Shown here one piece after another: positions 46,202 through 54,756 of a DNA stretch of 64,000 nt. The translations under genes and the position numbers were made by a program. The notes below the pieces were generated by a model. The model saw only the letters and a program-made list of their open reading frames with translations, had not been told where the DNA came from and did no database searches. How positions within the stretch are numbered: position 1 is the first letter of the stretch; each line of letters opens with the position of its first letter. Source of the DNA: Janthinobacterium lividum PAMC 25724 (GTDB lineage: Bacteria > Pseudomonadota > Gammaproteobacteria > Burkholderiales > Burkholderiaceae_D); assembly GCA_000242815.2 (NCBI GenBank), contig AHHB01000016.1, positions 61,550-125,549 of the forward strand, read 5' to 3'.

Positions 46202-46455
46202 CTAGTGCGGCCTGCGAGCAGGCCGCACTTGCGTGGTGCATGTTCCGGCGGCCATGCCCGCCAGTGCATAGCCGTGCAGAAAATCGACGAGTGTATCGTG
46301 CCTGCGCAGCCGGGTTTTCTTGTCCAGGCCGAGGCCTTCCAGGGCCAACTCGAATAGCGCTCGCCTACATCGGCTTGCGTTACCAGTGCGCGCGCCATCA
46401 GGCGCACGAAATAGGGCGTGGCGCTGATCAGTTCCAGGTACAGCGCGCACAGCCC
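46202..46455 (-). pseudogene. remnant of a TetR-like regulator C-terminus, frameshifted
   Basis: Minus-strand reading gives LCALYLELISATPYFVRLMARALVTQADVGE in one frame, then, after a shift near 46355, LFELALEGLGLDKKTRLRRHDTLVDFLHGYALAGMAAG to a stop at 46202-46204. The helix pattern resembles a TetR ligand domain end. No N-terminal part exists upstream, because a different gene fragment begins there on the other strand. The family assignment is tentative. Confidence 0.4.
46204..46229. terminator. hairpin after the DJ-1 family gene
   Basis: Perfect 12-base arms (AGTGCGGCCTGC and GCAGGCCGCACT) ten bases past the stop. No T run follows, so it may be a REP-like or Rho-linked end. The left arm overlaps the stop codon of the minus-strand remnant described next. 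Confidence 0.55.
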
Positions 46456-46896
46456 GAGCTGGCGCCCGACTCGCCTGACGCCACCGGCTATACGGCCTTG
46501 ATGGCGCAAGTCGATACCTTGCTGATCGGCCGTAGTACATATGATGCCGTGCTGGGCTTTGAACCTTGGCCGTATGCGGGCAAGCGCGTGGTGGTGCTCA
46601 GTCATCGCGCTTTCGTGGCGCGCCATGGGGAAGAGCGCCGCGAAGGCTGCGTGGCGCAGGTGCTGGCCGGCTTGGCAGCGGAAGGCCGCCGCCATGTGTA
46701 TCTCGATGGTGGCGCCGTCATCCGCGCCGGCTTGCACGAGAGCGTCATCGACAGCTTGACCTTATCCATGCTGCCTGTGGTGCTGGGCAAGGGCGTGCGT
46801 CTGTTCGATGCGGCGCTGCCGCGCAGCAACTGGCGCCTGGACGCAACGCGTCAGCTGCCCAGCGGCGTGGTGCAGCTGGCTTATTCAAAAAGTTAA
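46456..46896 (+). pseudogene. 5'-truncated RibD-C/dihydrofolate-reductase-like gene
   Basis: From about 46456 the frame reads GYTALMAQVDTLLIGRSTYDAVLGFEPWPYAGKRVVVLSHR, later HVYLDGGAVIRAGLHESVIDSLTLSMLPVVLGKGVRLFD, the RibD C-terminal/DHFR fold of 'dihydrofolate reductase family' proteins. The usual opening strand with an SLDGYIA motif is absent; the frame upstream (open to 46240) is unrelated sequence that on the other strand encodes another remnant. No start codon with a ribosome site is seen at the junction, so this is likely a broken gene. Confidence 0.75.
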
Positions 46897-47108
46897 ACCG
46901 TGTGGGCGAGTTCGACGATGAAGCCGGTGTCAAAGCGCTCGTTTCCCGGCGTACCTTCTGGCCGTTTGTCGCCGCAGCGATTGCACACGATGCGGCAATC
47001 ATTCGGCCTCTATCGTAGCGCAAGTTGCTGCGTCCGCCCGCTTGACCGCGCTACGCTGGCGACGTTACCCTATGGCATCGCTTTCCTCATACTTACTCCT
47101 GGAGCCGC

Positions 47109-48053
47109 ATGCCGCCTTTCTTCATCCCCAAGACCTTGCTGAGCATTGCGCTGGCCGCCATGGCGCTGCCGTTGGCGACGCATGCCGCCACGCCCGCGAT
47201 CGACCCTCTGACGCAGCCGATTGCCTCGCCTTACGCGGCGCAGTGGAACCGCGCGCAGCAACCGGCGCGCATCCATGGCGACACCTATTACGTGGGCGTG
47301 GGTGGCTTGAGCGTGGTGTTGATCGATACGCGCGATGGCCTGATTCTGATCGATGGCGCGTTGCCGCAATCGGTGGACGCCATCAAGGAGCATATCCTCG
47401 AGCTGGGCTTTCGCCTGCAAGACATCAAGTTCATCCTCAATACGGAAGCGCATTTCGACCATTCGGGCGGCATTGCCGCGCTGGCCCGCGACAGCGGCGC
47501 GCAAGTCGTCGCCAGCCCGCTGGGAGCGCAGGCGCTACGCGCGGGCGCGGTGCTCGCTGAGGATCCGCAAGCGGGCGAAATCGACGCCATGCCCGCCGTG
47601 GAGAACGTGCGCGAGATCGCCGATGGCGAAATCCTGCATTTGGGCGAGGTGAGCATCACGGCACGCTACACGCCGGGCCATACGCCGGGCAGCACCAGCT
47701 GGACCTGGGTGTCGTGCGAGGATGCCCAGCGCAAGGAATGCTTGAACCTGGTGTTTGGCGCCAGCCTCACGCCGGTGGCGGCCGACGATTTTCACTACCT
47801 GGCCGATGAACGCCATGCGGACCTGACGCCAGCCTTTCGCCGCGTCATGCAGGACTTTGCCAGGCTGCCGTGCGATATCCTGATCTCGGCCCACCCCGAC
47901 CACTCCGACGGCGAGCGCAAGCTGACGCAACTGCTGGAAGGCATCACGCCGAATCCCTTCATCGATGTGCAAGCGTGCAGCAATTACGCGGCCAAAAATG
48001 AAGCCAAGCTCGATGCGCGCATCGCACAAGAAAAAGCGCAGGCGACAAAGTAA
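47109..48053 (+). CDS. subclass B3-like metallo-beta-lactamase (Glu-for-His variant)
   Basis: 314 residues with a signal peptide (ending about ATHAA) and an MBL fold. The order of motifs fits the B3 branch: GVGGLSVVLIDTRDGLILIDGA, NTEAHFDHSGGIAAL (Glu113, His115, Asp117, His118), YTPGHTPGSTSW (His191), GASL with Ser219, and ILISAHPDHSDG (His262). The first zinc ligand, His in the standard HxHxDH, is Glu here; natural B3 enzymes with Glu at this place have been described (B3-E variants). It would hydrolyse beta-lactams in the periplasm, although another hydrolase role cannot be excluded. GGAG-type ribosome site (CCTGGAG) upstream of ATG 47109. The 212 bases before it hold nothing recognised. 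Confidence 0.85.
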   Translation: MPPFFIPKTLLSIALAAMALPLATHAATPAIDPLTQPIASPYAAQWNRAQQPARIHGDTYYVGVGGLSVVLIDTRDGLILIDGALPQSVDAIKEHILELGFRLQDIKFILNTEAHFDHSGGIAALARDSGAQVVASPLGAQALRAGAVLAEDPQAGEIDAMPAVENVREIADGEILHLGEVSITARYTPGHTPGSTSWTWVSCEDAQRKECLNLVFGASLTPVAADDFHYLADERHADLTPAFRRVMQDFARLPCDILISAHPDHSDGERKLTQLLEGITPNPFIDVQACSNYAAKNEAKLDARIAQEKAQATK

Positions 48054-48087
48054 CAATATTGTCGTCAGTATCGAGGGCTGATCGCCG

Positions 48088-48849
48088 CTATGGCGTTTCA
48101 TAGCGGGCGCGTATCGCCGCCAGTACGCCGCGGTGCTCCAGGTGCACGATGGCTGCGTTCAGGCGCGCCAGCTCGGCCTCGCTAGTGTTGCGCGCATTGA
48201 GCATCAGGTGAATGGGGGCGCGCAAGGCAAGGAAAGGCAGGGCGGTCAGGGCCACGCCTTGCTGGCGTGCTTCATAGCGCACGGCCAGCACGTCGCCCAG
48301 TAGCAGTTCGGCGCGGCCCGCGTCGAGCATGAGGATGCCTTGGTGGAAGCTGCCGAAAGTATGCAGGCGGCCGTCTTGTTCCAGTGCTATGCGGGCTGCT
48401 TCATAGTCGGCCCCATACCAGCCCACCTTGGGTGCCAGCAGGGTGGACGCGCCGCGCGTCAGCTGGCCGAAGCTGCTGGCAGGATGCTGCACGGCGGGTC
48501 TGCCGGCCTTGCCGAAGATGCCCACGGTTTCGTCGCGGTAGCTCACACTGAAACGCGCATACGTTTGGCGTTCCGATGTGTAGGAGGCGGCGGGCAGCAT
48601 GTCCAGTTCGCCTTTCTGGAACAGCAACTGGCGCCGCACCGTGGGCAGTTCCGGCAGCGTTACCAAGGTGCAGCGCGCTTCTTTGAAAATAGCCTGTACC
48701 AATTCCAGGTCCAGCCCAGTATATTTGCCATGGGCATCGCGATACAGGTAGGGCGGCCATTGCTCGAGCGCCATCGTCATGCGGCAGGCCAGGGCGGGCA
48801 GGGCGCAGATGCCGAGCACTGACAAAAATAAGAAATGGCGCTTGCGCAT
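48088..48849 (-). CDS. family 3 periplasmic substrate-binding protein
   Basis: 253 residues from ATG 48849 (MRKRHFLFLSVLGICALPALA, signal peptide). The mature part starts RMTMALEQWPPYLYRDAHGKYTGLDLELVQAIFKEARC, the typical opening of SBP_bac_3 polar amino-acid binding proteins, with LLFQKGELDMLPAASYTSERQTYARFS and LLLGDVLAVRYEARQQG following. No ABC permease genes are adjacent, so it may be a stand-alone sensor-type binding protein. Ligand unknown. Confidence 0.85.
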   Translation of the reverse strand: MRKRHFLFLSVLGICALPALACRMTMALEQWPPYLYRDAHGKYTGLDLELVQAIFKEARCTLVTLPELPTVRRQLLFQKGELDMLPAASYTSERQTYARFSVSYRDETVGIFGKAGRPAVQHPASSFGQLTRGASTLLAPKVGWYGADYEAARIALEQDGRLHTFGSFHQGILMLDAGRAELLLGDVLAVRYEARQQGVALTALPFLALRAPIHLMLNARNTSEAELARLNAAIVHLEHRGVLAAIRARYETP

Positions 48850-49067
48850 ACGAGAGGTGTTTCCAAGGTGTGACACTAATGTTCAATTTGACAGAATGCC
48901 CGTGGAAGTCAAGAGCTTAGGGTCTACTTGACCGATAAAGCAGTGTTTTTACTTGATTTTTGCACGCTTTTAACGATTTTCTGTGCCGCCGCCCGGCGCC
49001 GTGAATACTGTATGGTGTAATCGGCTATAGTGGTGCGCTACCGCTACTGCCCGCAAAGGAAGACCGC

Positions 49068-49679
49068 TTGACTGCCCCGCTCGAAATCGCCGCCAATGTA
49101 CTGATGACCGCCTCCATCATTCTGGCCGGACGCAATAATATTCATTCCTGGTCGATTGGCTTCGCTGGCTGCGTGTTATTTGCTGTGCTGTTTTTCCAGG
49201 TCAATCTGTATGCCGACGTGATGCTGCAGTTGTTTTTCATCGTCACCTGCGTCATCGGCTGGCTGCAATGGCGGCGCGGCGCCGGTGGCCAGCCCTTGCC
49301 GATCAGGCGCACGGGCTGGCGCAGCCTGGCCTGGGTGGTGCCGGCCGGTATTGCCGCCGTGGTCATTTACGGCATGCTGCTGCACCGCTTTACGAATGCC
49401 TATGCACCCTTCATCGATTCTGCAGTGTTGGTATTTAGCATCATCGCGCAATTCTTGCTGATGAACCGGCGCATCGAAACCTGGGCCTTCTGGCTGCTGG
49501 TCAACACGGTGGCCGTGCCGCTCTACTACAGCCGTGGCCTGCACCTGACGGCAGTCCTGTATGCGGCTTACTGGGTCAATGCCCTGATTTCCTGGTACGG
49601 GTGGAGCATGCAGGCACGCCGCGCGGCTCTGGCGCGCACGGCGCCCACGGCGTCATCTGCGACAATCGCCGATGCCTGA
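49068..49679 (+). CDS. pnuC: nicotinamide riboside/mononucleotide transporter PnuC family
   Basis: 203 residues with seven predicted hydrophobic segments. PnuC features are NNIHSWSIGFAGCVLFAVLFFQVNLYADVMLQLFFIVTCVIGWLQW near the start and LHLTAVLYAAYWVNALISWYGW at the end. It facilitates uptake of a vitamin-like nucleoside (nicotinamide riboside most often; thiamine or riboflavin in related PnuT/PnuX). AAAGGA lies seven bases before the TTG start at 49068; a -10-like TATAGT is at 49026-49031. The next gene on this strand is a TonB receptor. No known thiamine or flavin riboswitch motif is seen in the 190-base leader. Confidence 0.9.
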   Translation: MTAPLEIAANVLMTASIILAGRNNIHSWSIGFAGCVLFAVLFFQVNLYADVMLQLFFIVTCVIGWLQWRRGAGGQPLPIRRTGWRSLAWVVPAGIAAVVIYGMLLHRFTNAYAPFIDSAVLVFSIIAQFLLMNRRIETWAFWLLVNTVAVPLYYSRGLHLTAVLYAAYWVNALISWYGWSMQARRAALARTAPTASSATIADA

Positions 49680-50007
49680 TATTGCCAAATGTTAAATCCT
49701 TAGATTCAAAATCGTATATACAATAAATTTTTAATTCGTTCACACCATAAAGACACCGGGATATAGTGGCCTTTCCCCGCTTACCGGTGTTTTTTATGTT
49801 GCGTTTTAGTCTTTTTGCCTGTTTTTACGCCGCCCGGCACCAACTGGCCATGCACTGCATGGCCCAGTCGATGCCGATGCGTGCCCGTCCACGCATCCCG
49901 TAAGTCAATCCATCCCCGTTGTCGTTTGCCCGCTGGCCCAACCGGTCCGCGTGCCCTTGCTCGGTCTTTTTTTCGAAAAAAGGCTGCAATCCCACTAAGA
50001 GGAAACC
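49680..50007 (+). other. AT-rich leader of the TonB receptor gene
   Basis: A 328-base gap. The first 70 bases are very AT-rich (promoter-like, for example TATATACAATAAA near 49712). A terminator-like hairpin is at 49753-49795. A second half with no clear gene leads to AAGAGGAAACC before ATG 50008. Confidence 0.5.
49753..49795 (+). terminator. terminator or attenuator between pnuC and the TonB receptor
   Basis: Arms ACACCGG and CCGGTGT enclose a 24-base loop and run straight into six T. Because an AT-rich promoter-like region precedes it and the receptor gene follows, it could be an attenuator of the receptor mRNA as well as the pnuC terminator. Confidence 0.65.
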
Positions 50008-52575
50008 ATGTTTAAACCACTCGCCATCAGTCTTGCCATTGCCGCCGCCTTTCCCGCTTTCCCCGTCCTCGCCCACGCCGGAGAGGACATGCTGCGTGTT
50101 AACGTCACCGGATCGAATATCCGCGTCAGCGAAAAGGAGGGCGCCAGCGCCGTGCAGGTCATCACGGCCAAGGAATTGAAAGCCAGCGGCAAGACCAGCG
50201 TCGCCGATGTGCTGCGCGCCATTTCCGCCAACAGCGGCAATAGCTACAATGAACAATATACGGGCAGCTTCTCGGCCGGCACCTCGGGCCTGTCGCTGCG
50301 CGGCATTGGCCAGCAAAATACCCTGATCCTGGTAAATGGCCGCCGCGTGGCCAGTTATGCCACGGCGCAGGATTTGCAGCAAACCTTTGTTGACCTCAAT
50401 AGCTTGCCGATGGCGGCCGTGCAGCGCATCGAAGTGCTCAAGGACGGCGCCTCCTCCGTCTACGGTTCCGACGCCGTGGCCGGCGTGGTTAACATCATCC
50501 TGTACCAGCAATTCACGGGCACGGACATCACGGCGCAATGGGGCGGCTCGACGCAAGGCACGGGCCAGCATGAAAAGAGCGCGGCGCTGCAAACGGGCTT
50601 CGGCAAGCTCGAGGAAGATGGCTACAGCGTGGTCTTCTCGGCCGATGCCCAGCAGCGCGACAAGCTGCAGCAAAGCGACGTAGCATGGCTGCGCGATGCC
50701 GATTACCGCCAGCAGCAGCGCGGCAGCCTGGGCTGGATCGCCACGAATTACGCCGGTAACGACCCCACGCAGACCCTGGGCGGCGTGCGCGGTCCGCTGC
50801 AACTGGTGCCCTACAATGCCATCAATCCCGATCGCAACGGCCAGGTATTGGCCTACAATCCGGCGCCGTATAAAACGCTGATTCCAGGCATCCAGCGTAT
50901 TCACTCGGCGTTGCGCGGCACATTCAAGCTGAACGCCGATACGCAAGCGTATGTCGACTTGCTGCACAGTTATTCGCGCGCCGACCAAACCTTCAGCGCG
51001 CCGCTGACGGTGAATAACGCGACGCGCGTGTGGAACAACAGCACCAAGCTGCTCGATACCATCGCCGTGGTGCTGCCGGTGGGCCATCCGAACAATCCGG
51101 GCATGAAGCCCTTGCCGTTCACGGCCACCCTGTTCGACCTGGGGCCGCGCCTGAAGCAGGACCGCGTCACCTTCTACCGCGCGCTGGCCGGTGCCAAGGG
51201 TACCTGGGCGGGCTGGGATTGGGATACGGCCGTTGCCCATTCCAGTAGCAAGCTGGAGGAAACGGTGCAGAACTTCGTCAATCGCTACGAATTCGAGAAA
51301 GTACTGGCCGAGGGTAGTTACAATTTCTATGATCAAGCGCAAAACAGCGAGGCGGTGCGCCAGCGCCTGCGCCTGTCGACCCTGCGCCCGGCCGAATCGA
51401 CACTCGACACGCTCGACTTTTCGGTGGCCAAGGATATCTGGCACCTGCCCGCCGGTCCGCTGGGGTTTGCCGCTGGCGTCCAGTGGCGTCGCGAGAAGAT
51501 GGATTCGCAAACCTCGACGGCCGTGCTGTCGGGGACGGAATTGCGCCCCGCACTCAATATTATCAATGGCTCGCGCACTGTGTCGGCCCTGTTCGCCGAA
51601 TTGAATGTGCCGGTGGTGAAAGATTTGTCCGTCAACGTGGCCGGCCGCGCCGACCATTACAGCGACTTTGGCAATGCGTTTTCGCCCAAAGCCAGCGCCC
51701 GTTATCAGGCGGCACCATGGTTGTTGTTGCGCGGTACCGTTTCCCGTGCTTTCCGTGCCCCGTCGCTGCCGGAAATCACCGATAGCACCGCCGTCAGCTA
51801 TACCAGCGTGATCGATGCTCGCGACCCCTTGACGCCAACGCAGTCGCGCGGCGTGACGGTCATGACGATCGCCAATCCAAACCTGCGCCCCGAGCGCTCG
51901 AACAACCTGAATCTGGGCGTGGTGGTCTCACCCACCAGCAGCTCGAGCATCGGCCTCGATTACTACCGCATCAAGCAAGATGGTGTGATCGGTACGGCCA
52001 GCGCCACCACCATACTCGCGAATGAAAACACGGCACCGCAAAAGATCACGCGCGGTGCCGACGGACGCATCACGACCTTGTATCGTCAGTTCCGCAACCA
52101 GGGGCAGCGCGAAGTGTCGGGTATCGATATCGACCTGCGCCAGCGCTTTGTCGACCAGGACTGGGGCAAGCTGACCCTGGCTGGCCAACTGAGCCGTGTG
52201 CTGCGCTTTGCCGAGCCCTTGTCCGATGGCGCACCACTGACCAATGGCGCCGGTAGCAATTACTTCGGTTCCATCCCGAAATGGCGCGGCGTTACGTCGG
52301 CCACCTGGGAACAGGGAAAATGGTCGTCGACCCTGACCTGGAACCATGTGGGCAGCTATGCGCAGCAGAAGCATCTCGACGAATCGGTGGCTGCCTTCAG
52401 CACCTTTGACGTGACCAGCAGCTGGCAGCTGACCCCGCAGGCGAACCTCACGTTCATCGTGCAAAACCTGGCCAATAAACGCGCGCCCTGGGACTATGCC
52501 TCCACCGGCTTTGACTTTACCCAGGCCGATCCGCGTGGACGCTTTGCATCGCTCAAGTTGAACTATAAGTTCTAG
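50008..52575 (+). CDS. large TonB-dependent receptor next to pnuC
   Basis: 855 residues. Signal peptide MFKPLAISLAIAAAFPAF...LAHA; TonB-box-like region DMLRVNVTGSNIRVSE; plug with VTAKEL-type start (VQVITAKELKASGKTSVADVLRAIS), LSLRGIGQQNTLILVNGRRVASY and RIEVLKDGASSVYGSDAVAGVVNIIL; barrel ending in RGRFASLKLNYKF with a terminal Phe. This is the long receptor type that often has small organic ligands. Next to pnuC, an import route for nicotinamide riboside or another nucleoside across the outer membrane is plausible, by inference. Confidence 0.9.
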   Translation: MFKPLAISLAIAAAFPAFPVLAHAGEDMLRVNVTGSNIRVSEKEGASAVQVITAKELKASGKTSVADVLRAISANSGNSYNEQYTGSFSAGTSGLSLRGIGQQNTLILVNGRRVASYATAQDLQQTFVDLNSLPMAAVQRIEVLKDGASSVYGSDAVAGVVNIILYQQFTGTDITAQWGGSTQGTGQHEKSAALQTGFGKLEEDGYSVVFSADAQQRDKLQQSDVAWLRDADYRQQQRGSLGWIATNYAGNDPTQTLGGVRGPLQLVPYNAINPDRNGQVLAYNPAPYKTLIPGIQRIHSALRGTFKLNADTQAYVDLLHSYSRADQTFSAPLTVNNATRVWNNSTKLLDTIAVVLPVGHPNNPGMKPLPFTATLFDLGPRLKQDRVTFYRALAGAKGTWAGWDWDTAVAHSSSKLEETVQNFVNRYEFEKVLAEGSYNFYDQAQNSEAVRQRLRLSTLRPAESTLDTLDFSVAKDIWHLPAGPLGFAAGVQWRREKMDSQTSTAVLSGTELRPALNIINGSRTVSALFAELNVPVVKDLSVNVAGRADHYSDFGNAFSPKASARYQAAPWLLLRGTVSRAFRAPSLPEITDSTAVSYTSVIDARDPLTPTQSRGVTVMTIANPNLRPERSNNLNLGVVVSPTSSSSIGLDYYRIKQDGVIGTASATTILANENTAPQKITRGADGRITTLYRQFRNQGQREVSGIDIDLRQRFVDQDWGKLTLAGQLSRVLRFAEPLSDGAPLTNGAGSNYFGSIPKWRGVTSATWEQGKWSSTLTWNHVGSYAQQKHLDESVAAFSTFDVTSSWQLTPQANLTFIVQNLANKRAPWDYASTGFDFTQADPRGRFASLKLNYKF

Positions 52576-53371
52576 TACCCTGTTGCTGCCGCTGCGTCTG
52601 TTCCTGCAGGCGCTGGCGGTAGGCGCTGGGCGTGACGCCCATGCGTTCGCGAAAGGCGGTGGCGAAGTTGCCCGCGTTGTGAAAGCCGATCAGCAGGGCG
52701 ATATCTTGCACGTCGATGTCCGTTTGCTGTAGCAACTCCACGCCGCGGGCGATGCGCGCCTCGCGGATGAAGGCAAACACGGTCATGCCCGTTTGCTCGC
52801 GGAATACGTGGGTCAGCTTTTCGCGGTACGTGCCGACGCTGCGGGCGATGTCGGACAGCTTGGGCAGGCTGTCCAGGTTGTCGACGATGAGCTGTTTGAC
52901 CGCATTGACGAACACCATGTCGGGGTGCTGCAGCCTGTCTTGGGTCAGCGTCGTGGCTGGCAAGGTACTGTTGCTTTTACGCATCAATCCCAAGTGGATA
53001 TGGATGCGCGCGACCAGTTCGTCCGGCGTGAACGGCTTCGAAATGTAGTCGACACCGCCCACCTGCAAGCCCGTGATGCGTTCCTTGGCGCTATCGGCAC
53101 CGCTGAGAAAGATCACGGGTATCTGTTCCGTTTCGGGGTTGGCCTTGAGCAATCGACATGCCGTGTAGCCATCCATCTCGGGCATGCGCACATCGAGCAA
53201 TATCAGATCGGGATGCGTGGCCAATGCCAGCTGGTAGCCCTGGTAGCCGTTGAACGCGATGCTGAAACGGTAGGGCTGCTCTCTAAGCAGCTCCATCAGC
53301 AAGCGCTGCTCTAACGCCGAATCGTCCACGATCAAGATGTTTTTTTTGGTGGTTTCGTTGGTCAATGACAT
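52553..53371 (-). CDS. receiver-AraC response regulator
   Basis: 272 residues. An N-terminal receiver (acidic pair at 16-17, phosphorylated Asp60 in LILLDVRMPEMDGY, Lys112 in ISKPF) is fused to an AraC-type double helix-turn-helix (LSDIARSVGTYREKLTHVFREQTGMTVFAFIREARIARGVELL, then DIALLIGFHNAGNFATAFRERMGVTPSAYR). No histidine kinase is adjacent, so it is an orphan regulator here. Its 3' end overlaps the end of the TonB receptor gene by 23 bases on the opposite strand; regulation of the receptor is possible but unproven. Confidence 0.9.
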   Translation of the reverse strand: MSLTNETTKKNILIVDDSALEQRLLMELLREQPYRFSIAFNGYQGYQLALATHPDLILLDVRMPEMDGYTACRLLKANPETEQIPVIFLSGADSAKERITGLQVGGVDYISKPFTPDELVARIHIHLGLMRKSNSTLPATTLTQDRLQHPDMVFVNAVKQLIVDNLDSLPKLSDIARSVGTYREKLTHVFREQTGMTVFAFIREARIARGVELLQQTDIDVQDIALLIGFHNAGNFATAFRERMGVTPSAYRQRLQEQTQRQQQGTRTYSST

Positions 53372-53720
53372 GGCATGGATAACTTAACCAAAAAGCAATT
53401 TATTGTTTATTGTACCCGGCTTTTCCTTTTTTTTCTGCTTTTCTCGTGTTTCAAAAGAGCTTTCTCCGCCAGCAGAAGCGGCGATTTCCCAGATCGCTAA
53501 TAATTCATTCATCCATTGACTTAAAGCAACGTCGATGATGAAAAAATCTGTTTTGTAAATGCAGCAAAAAAGTTGAAGATCTGATGTTCGTGGCTCTCGG
53601 CGCGAACATTGTGTTGTCCTGGTGTGCGTGCTTTAAAAAATGCCGGCAACACCGTGACGATCCTCGACGCCCGGCATATCAAGGGGACGCATGAATGATG
53701 TTCCATCATCGGGAGGTATC
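53372..53720. other. 349-bp AT-rich gap before the broken spore-coat-U gene
   Basis: The gap contains the upstream region of the receiver-AraC gene with poly-T/poly-A tracts (53425-53440) and a CCGGCA/TGCCGGC-like hairpin near 53641-53677. No gene is supported. Much lower GC than the neighbours. Confidence 0.5.
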
Positions 53721-54019
53721 ATGTTGCGAGTTATTTTCCTGCGCCGTATCGCCGCCGCCAGTGTCGCGCTTGCCAGCACGGCATTCTTGCCTGGCGCTGC
53801 CGACGCAGCCGTGTACTTGAACGCCAGCAACACCGCGACCATAGCCCCTGCCCTGAAAATCATCGCCAATTGCACCCTTGCGACGGCCAATCTCGACTGC
53901 GGCCAAAGTCAGGGTGTAGCGGCTATTGCCGTGAACGTCAATACGATCGTGGGTGTCACTCGCACCCATCCTGCGCCGACGGCGACAAGTCGACTATCAC
54001 GGACACCGTTTACTTTTAG
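53721..54019 (+). pseudogene. truncated spore-coat-U (SCPU) domain protein remnant
   Basis: GGGAGG at 53711-53716 serves ATG 53721. A signal peptide (SVALASTAFLPGAADA) precedes LKIIANCTLATANLDCGQSQGVAAIAVNVNTIVGVT, which resembles the first half of CsuA/SCPU pilin-like domains (Cys in ANCT, Cys in LDCG). After GVTRT the frame is unrelated, while a shifted frame gives GDKSTITDTVYF and a stop at 54017-54019, like the end of such a domain. The middle of the domain appears deleted with a frame change. The unbroken frame would run to 54077. Confidence 0.45.
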
Positions 54020-54092
54020 GCCTAGCCAAGTTTTTGGGTTGCAACTGAGATATTTTTCGATTGTTGTCTTGAGTTAATGTGAGGAGATGGTC

Positions 54093-54650
54093 ATGAAACA
54101 TACCAACTTTAATAATTTGCCTTGTCCGATCGCTCGCAGCCTGGGCAAGGTGGGCGAATGGTGGAGCATCCTCATCCTGCGTGAAGCGTTTTATGGCAAG
54201 ACACGCTTCGACGAATTTGAAAAAAGCCTCAAGATTGCGCCAACTATCCTGACGCGCCGCCTGGCTGACCTGGTGGAAGGCGGCTTGATGACGCGTCGCC
54301 TGTATTGCGCCAAGCCGCCCCGCTACGATTATGTGCTGACCAAGTCCGGGCGCGCCTTCAAGCCTGTCTTGCTAGCCTTTATTGCCTGGGGTAATGAAAA
54401 CTTCGCGCCGGAAGGCGCCAGCCTCGTCATCGCCAGCCGCGACACGGGCCTCGCTGCCGATCCCGTGCTGGTCGATGCGATGACGGGCTTGCCCATCAAT
54501 GATGAGTATTACGCGTTCGCGCCAGGGCCGGCTGCCAGCGACAGCATGCGCAGCATCATCCTCGATGCGGAGAAAAGCAGCGGCATCGCGCCCAAGCCGA
54601 AGGCCGCGCCGGCCAACCGTGGCTGGGTGGCTGAAGGCCATCTGGCCTGA
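54093..54650 (+). CDS. HxlR-family transcriptional regulator
   Basis: 185 residues with a winged helix-turn-helix: CPIARSLGKVGEWWSILILREAFYGKTRFDEFEKSLKIAPTILTRRLADLVEGGLMTRRLY is the HxlR signature with the N-terminal Cys. A C-terminal extension (about 110-185) is longer than in basic HxlR proteins. GAGGAG ends directly at ATG 54087, leaving no room for it, so the ATG at 54093, six bases away, is the better start. Target genes are unknown. Confidence 0.88.
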   Translation: MKHTNFNNLPCPIARSLGKVGEWWSILILREAFYGKTRFDEFEKSLKIAPTILTRRLADLVEGGLMTRRLYCAKPPRYDYVLTKSGRAFKPVLLAFIAWGNENFAPEGASLVIASRDTGLAADPVLVDAMTGLPINDEYYAFAPGPAASDSMRSIILDAEKSSGIAPKPKAAPANRGWVAEGHLA

Positions 54651-54756
54651 GGCGCGACGGCAGGTGGGCGGCGCGCTGTGGGGCCAACATGGCGCGCCGC
54701 GCGCCGCGTCATTCTGGTGTCGACGGCGCTATCGTGCCTGACGTTGTCGGCGGCCG

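Noticed and set aside
48877..49067. a riboswitch (thiamine, flavin or NAD type) before pnuC
   Set aside because: The conserved core sequences of those riboswitches were looked for and not seen; no stable multi-stem layout was obvious.
49825..51657. 610-residue minus-strand frame opposite the TonB receptor
   Set aside because: Shadow of the receptor gene, which has plug and barrel motifs.
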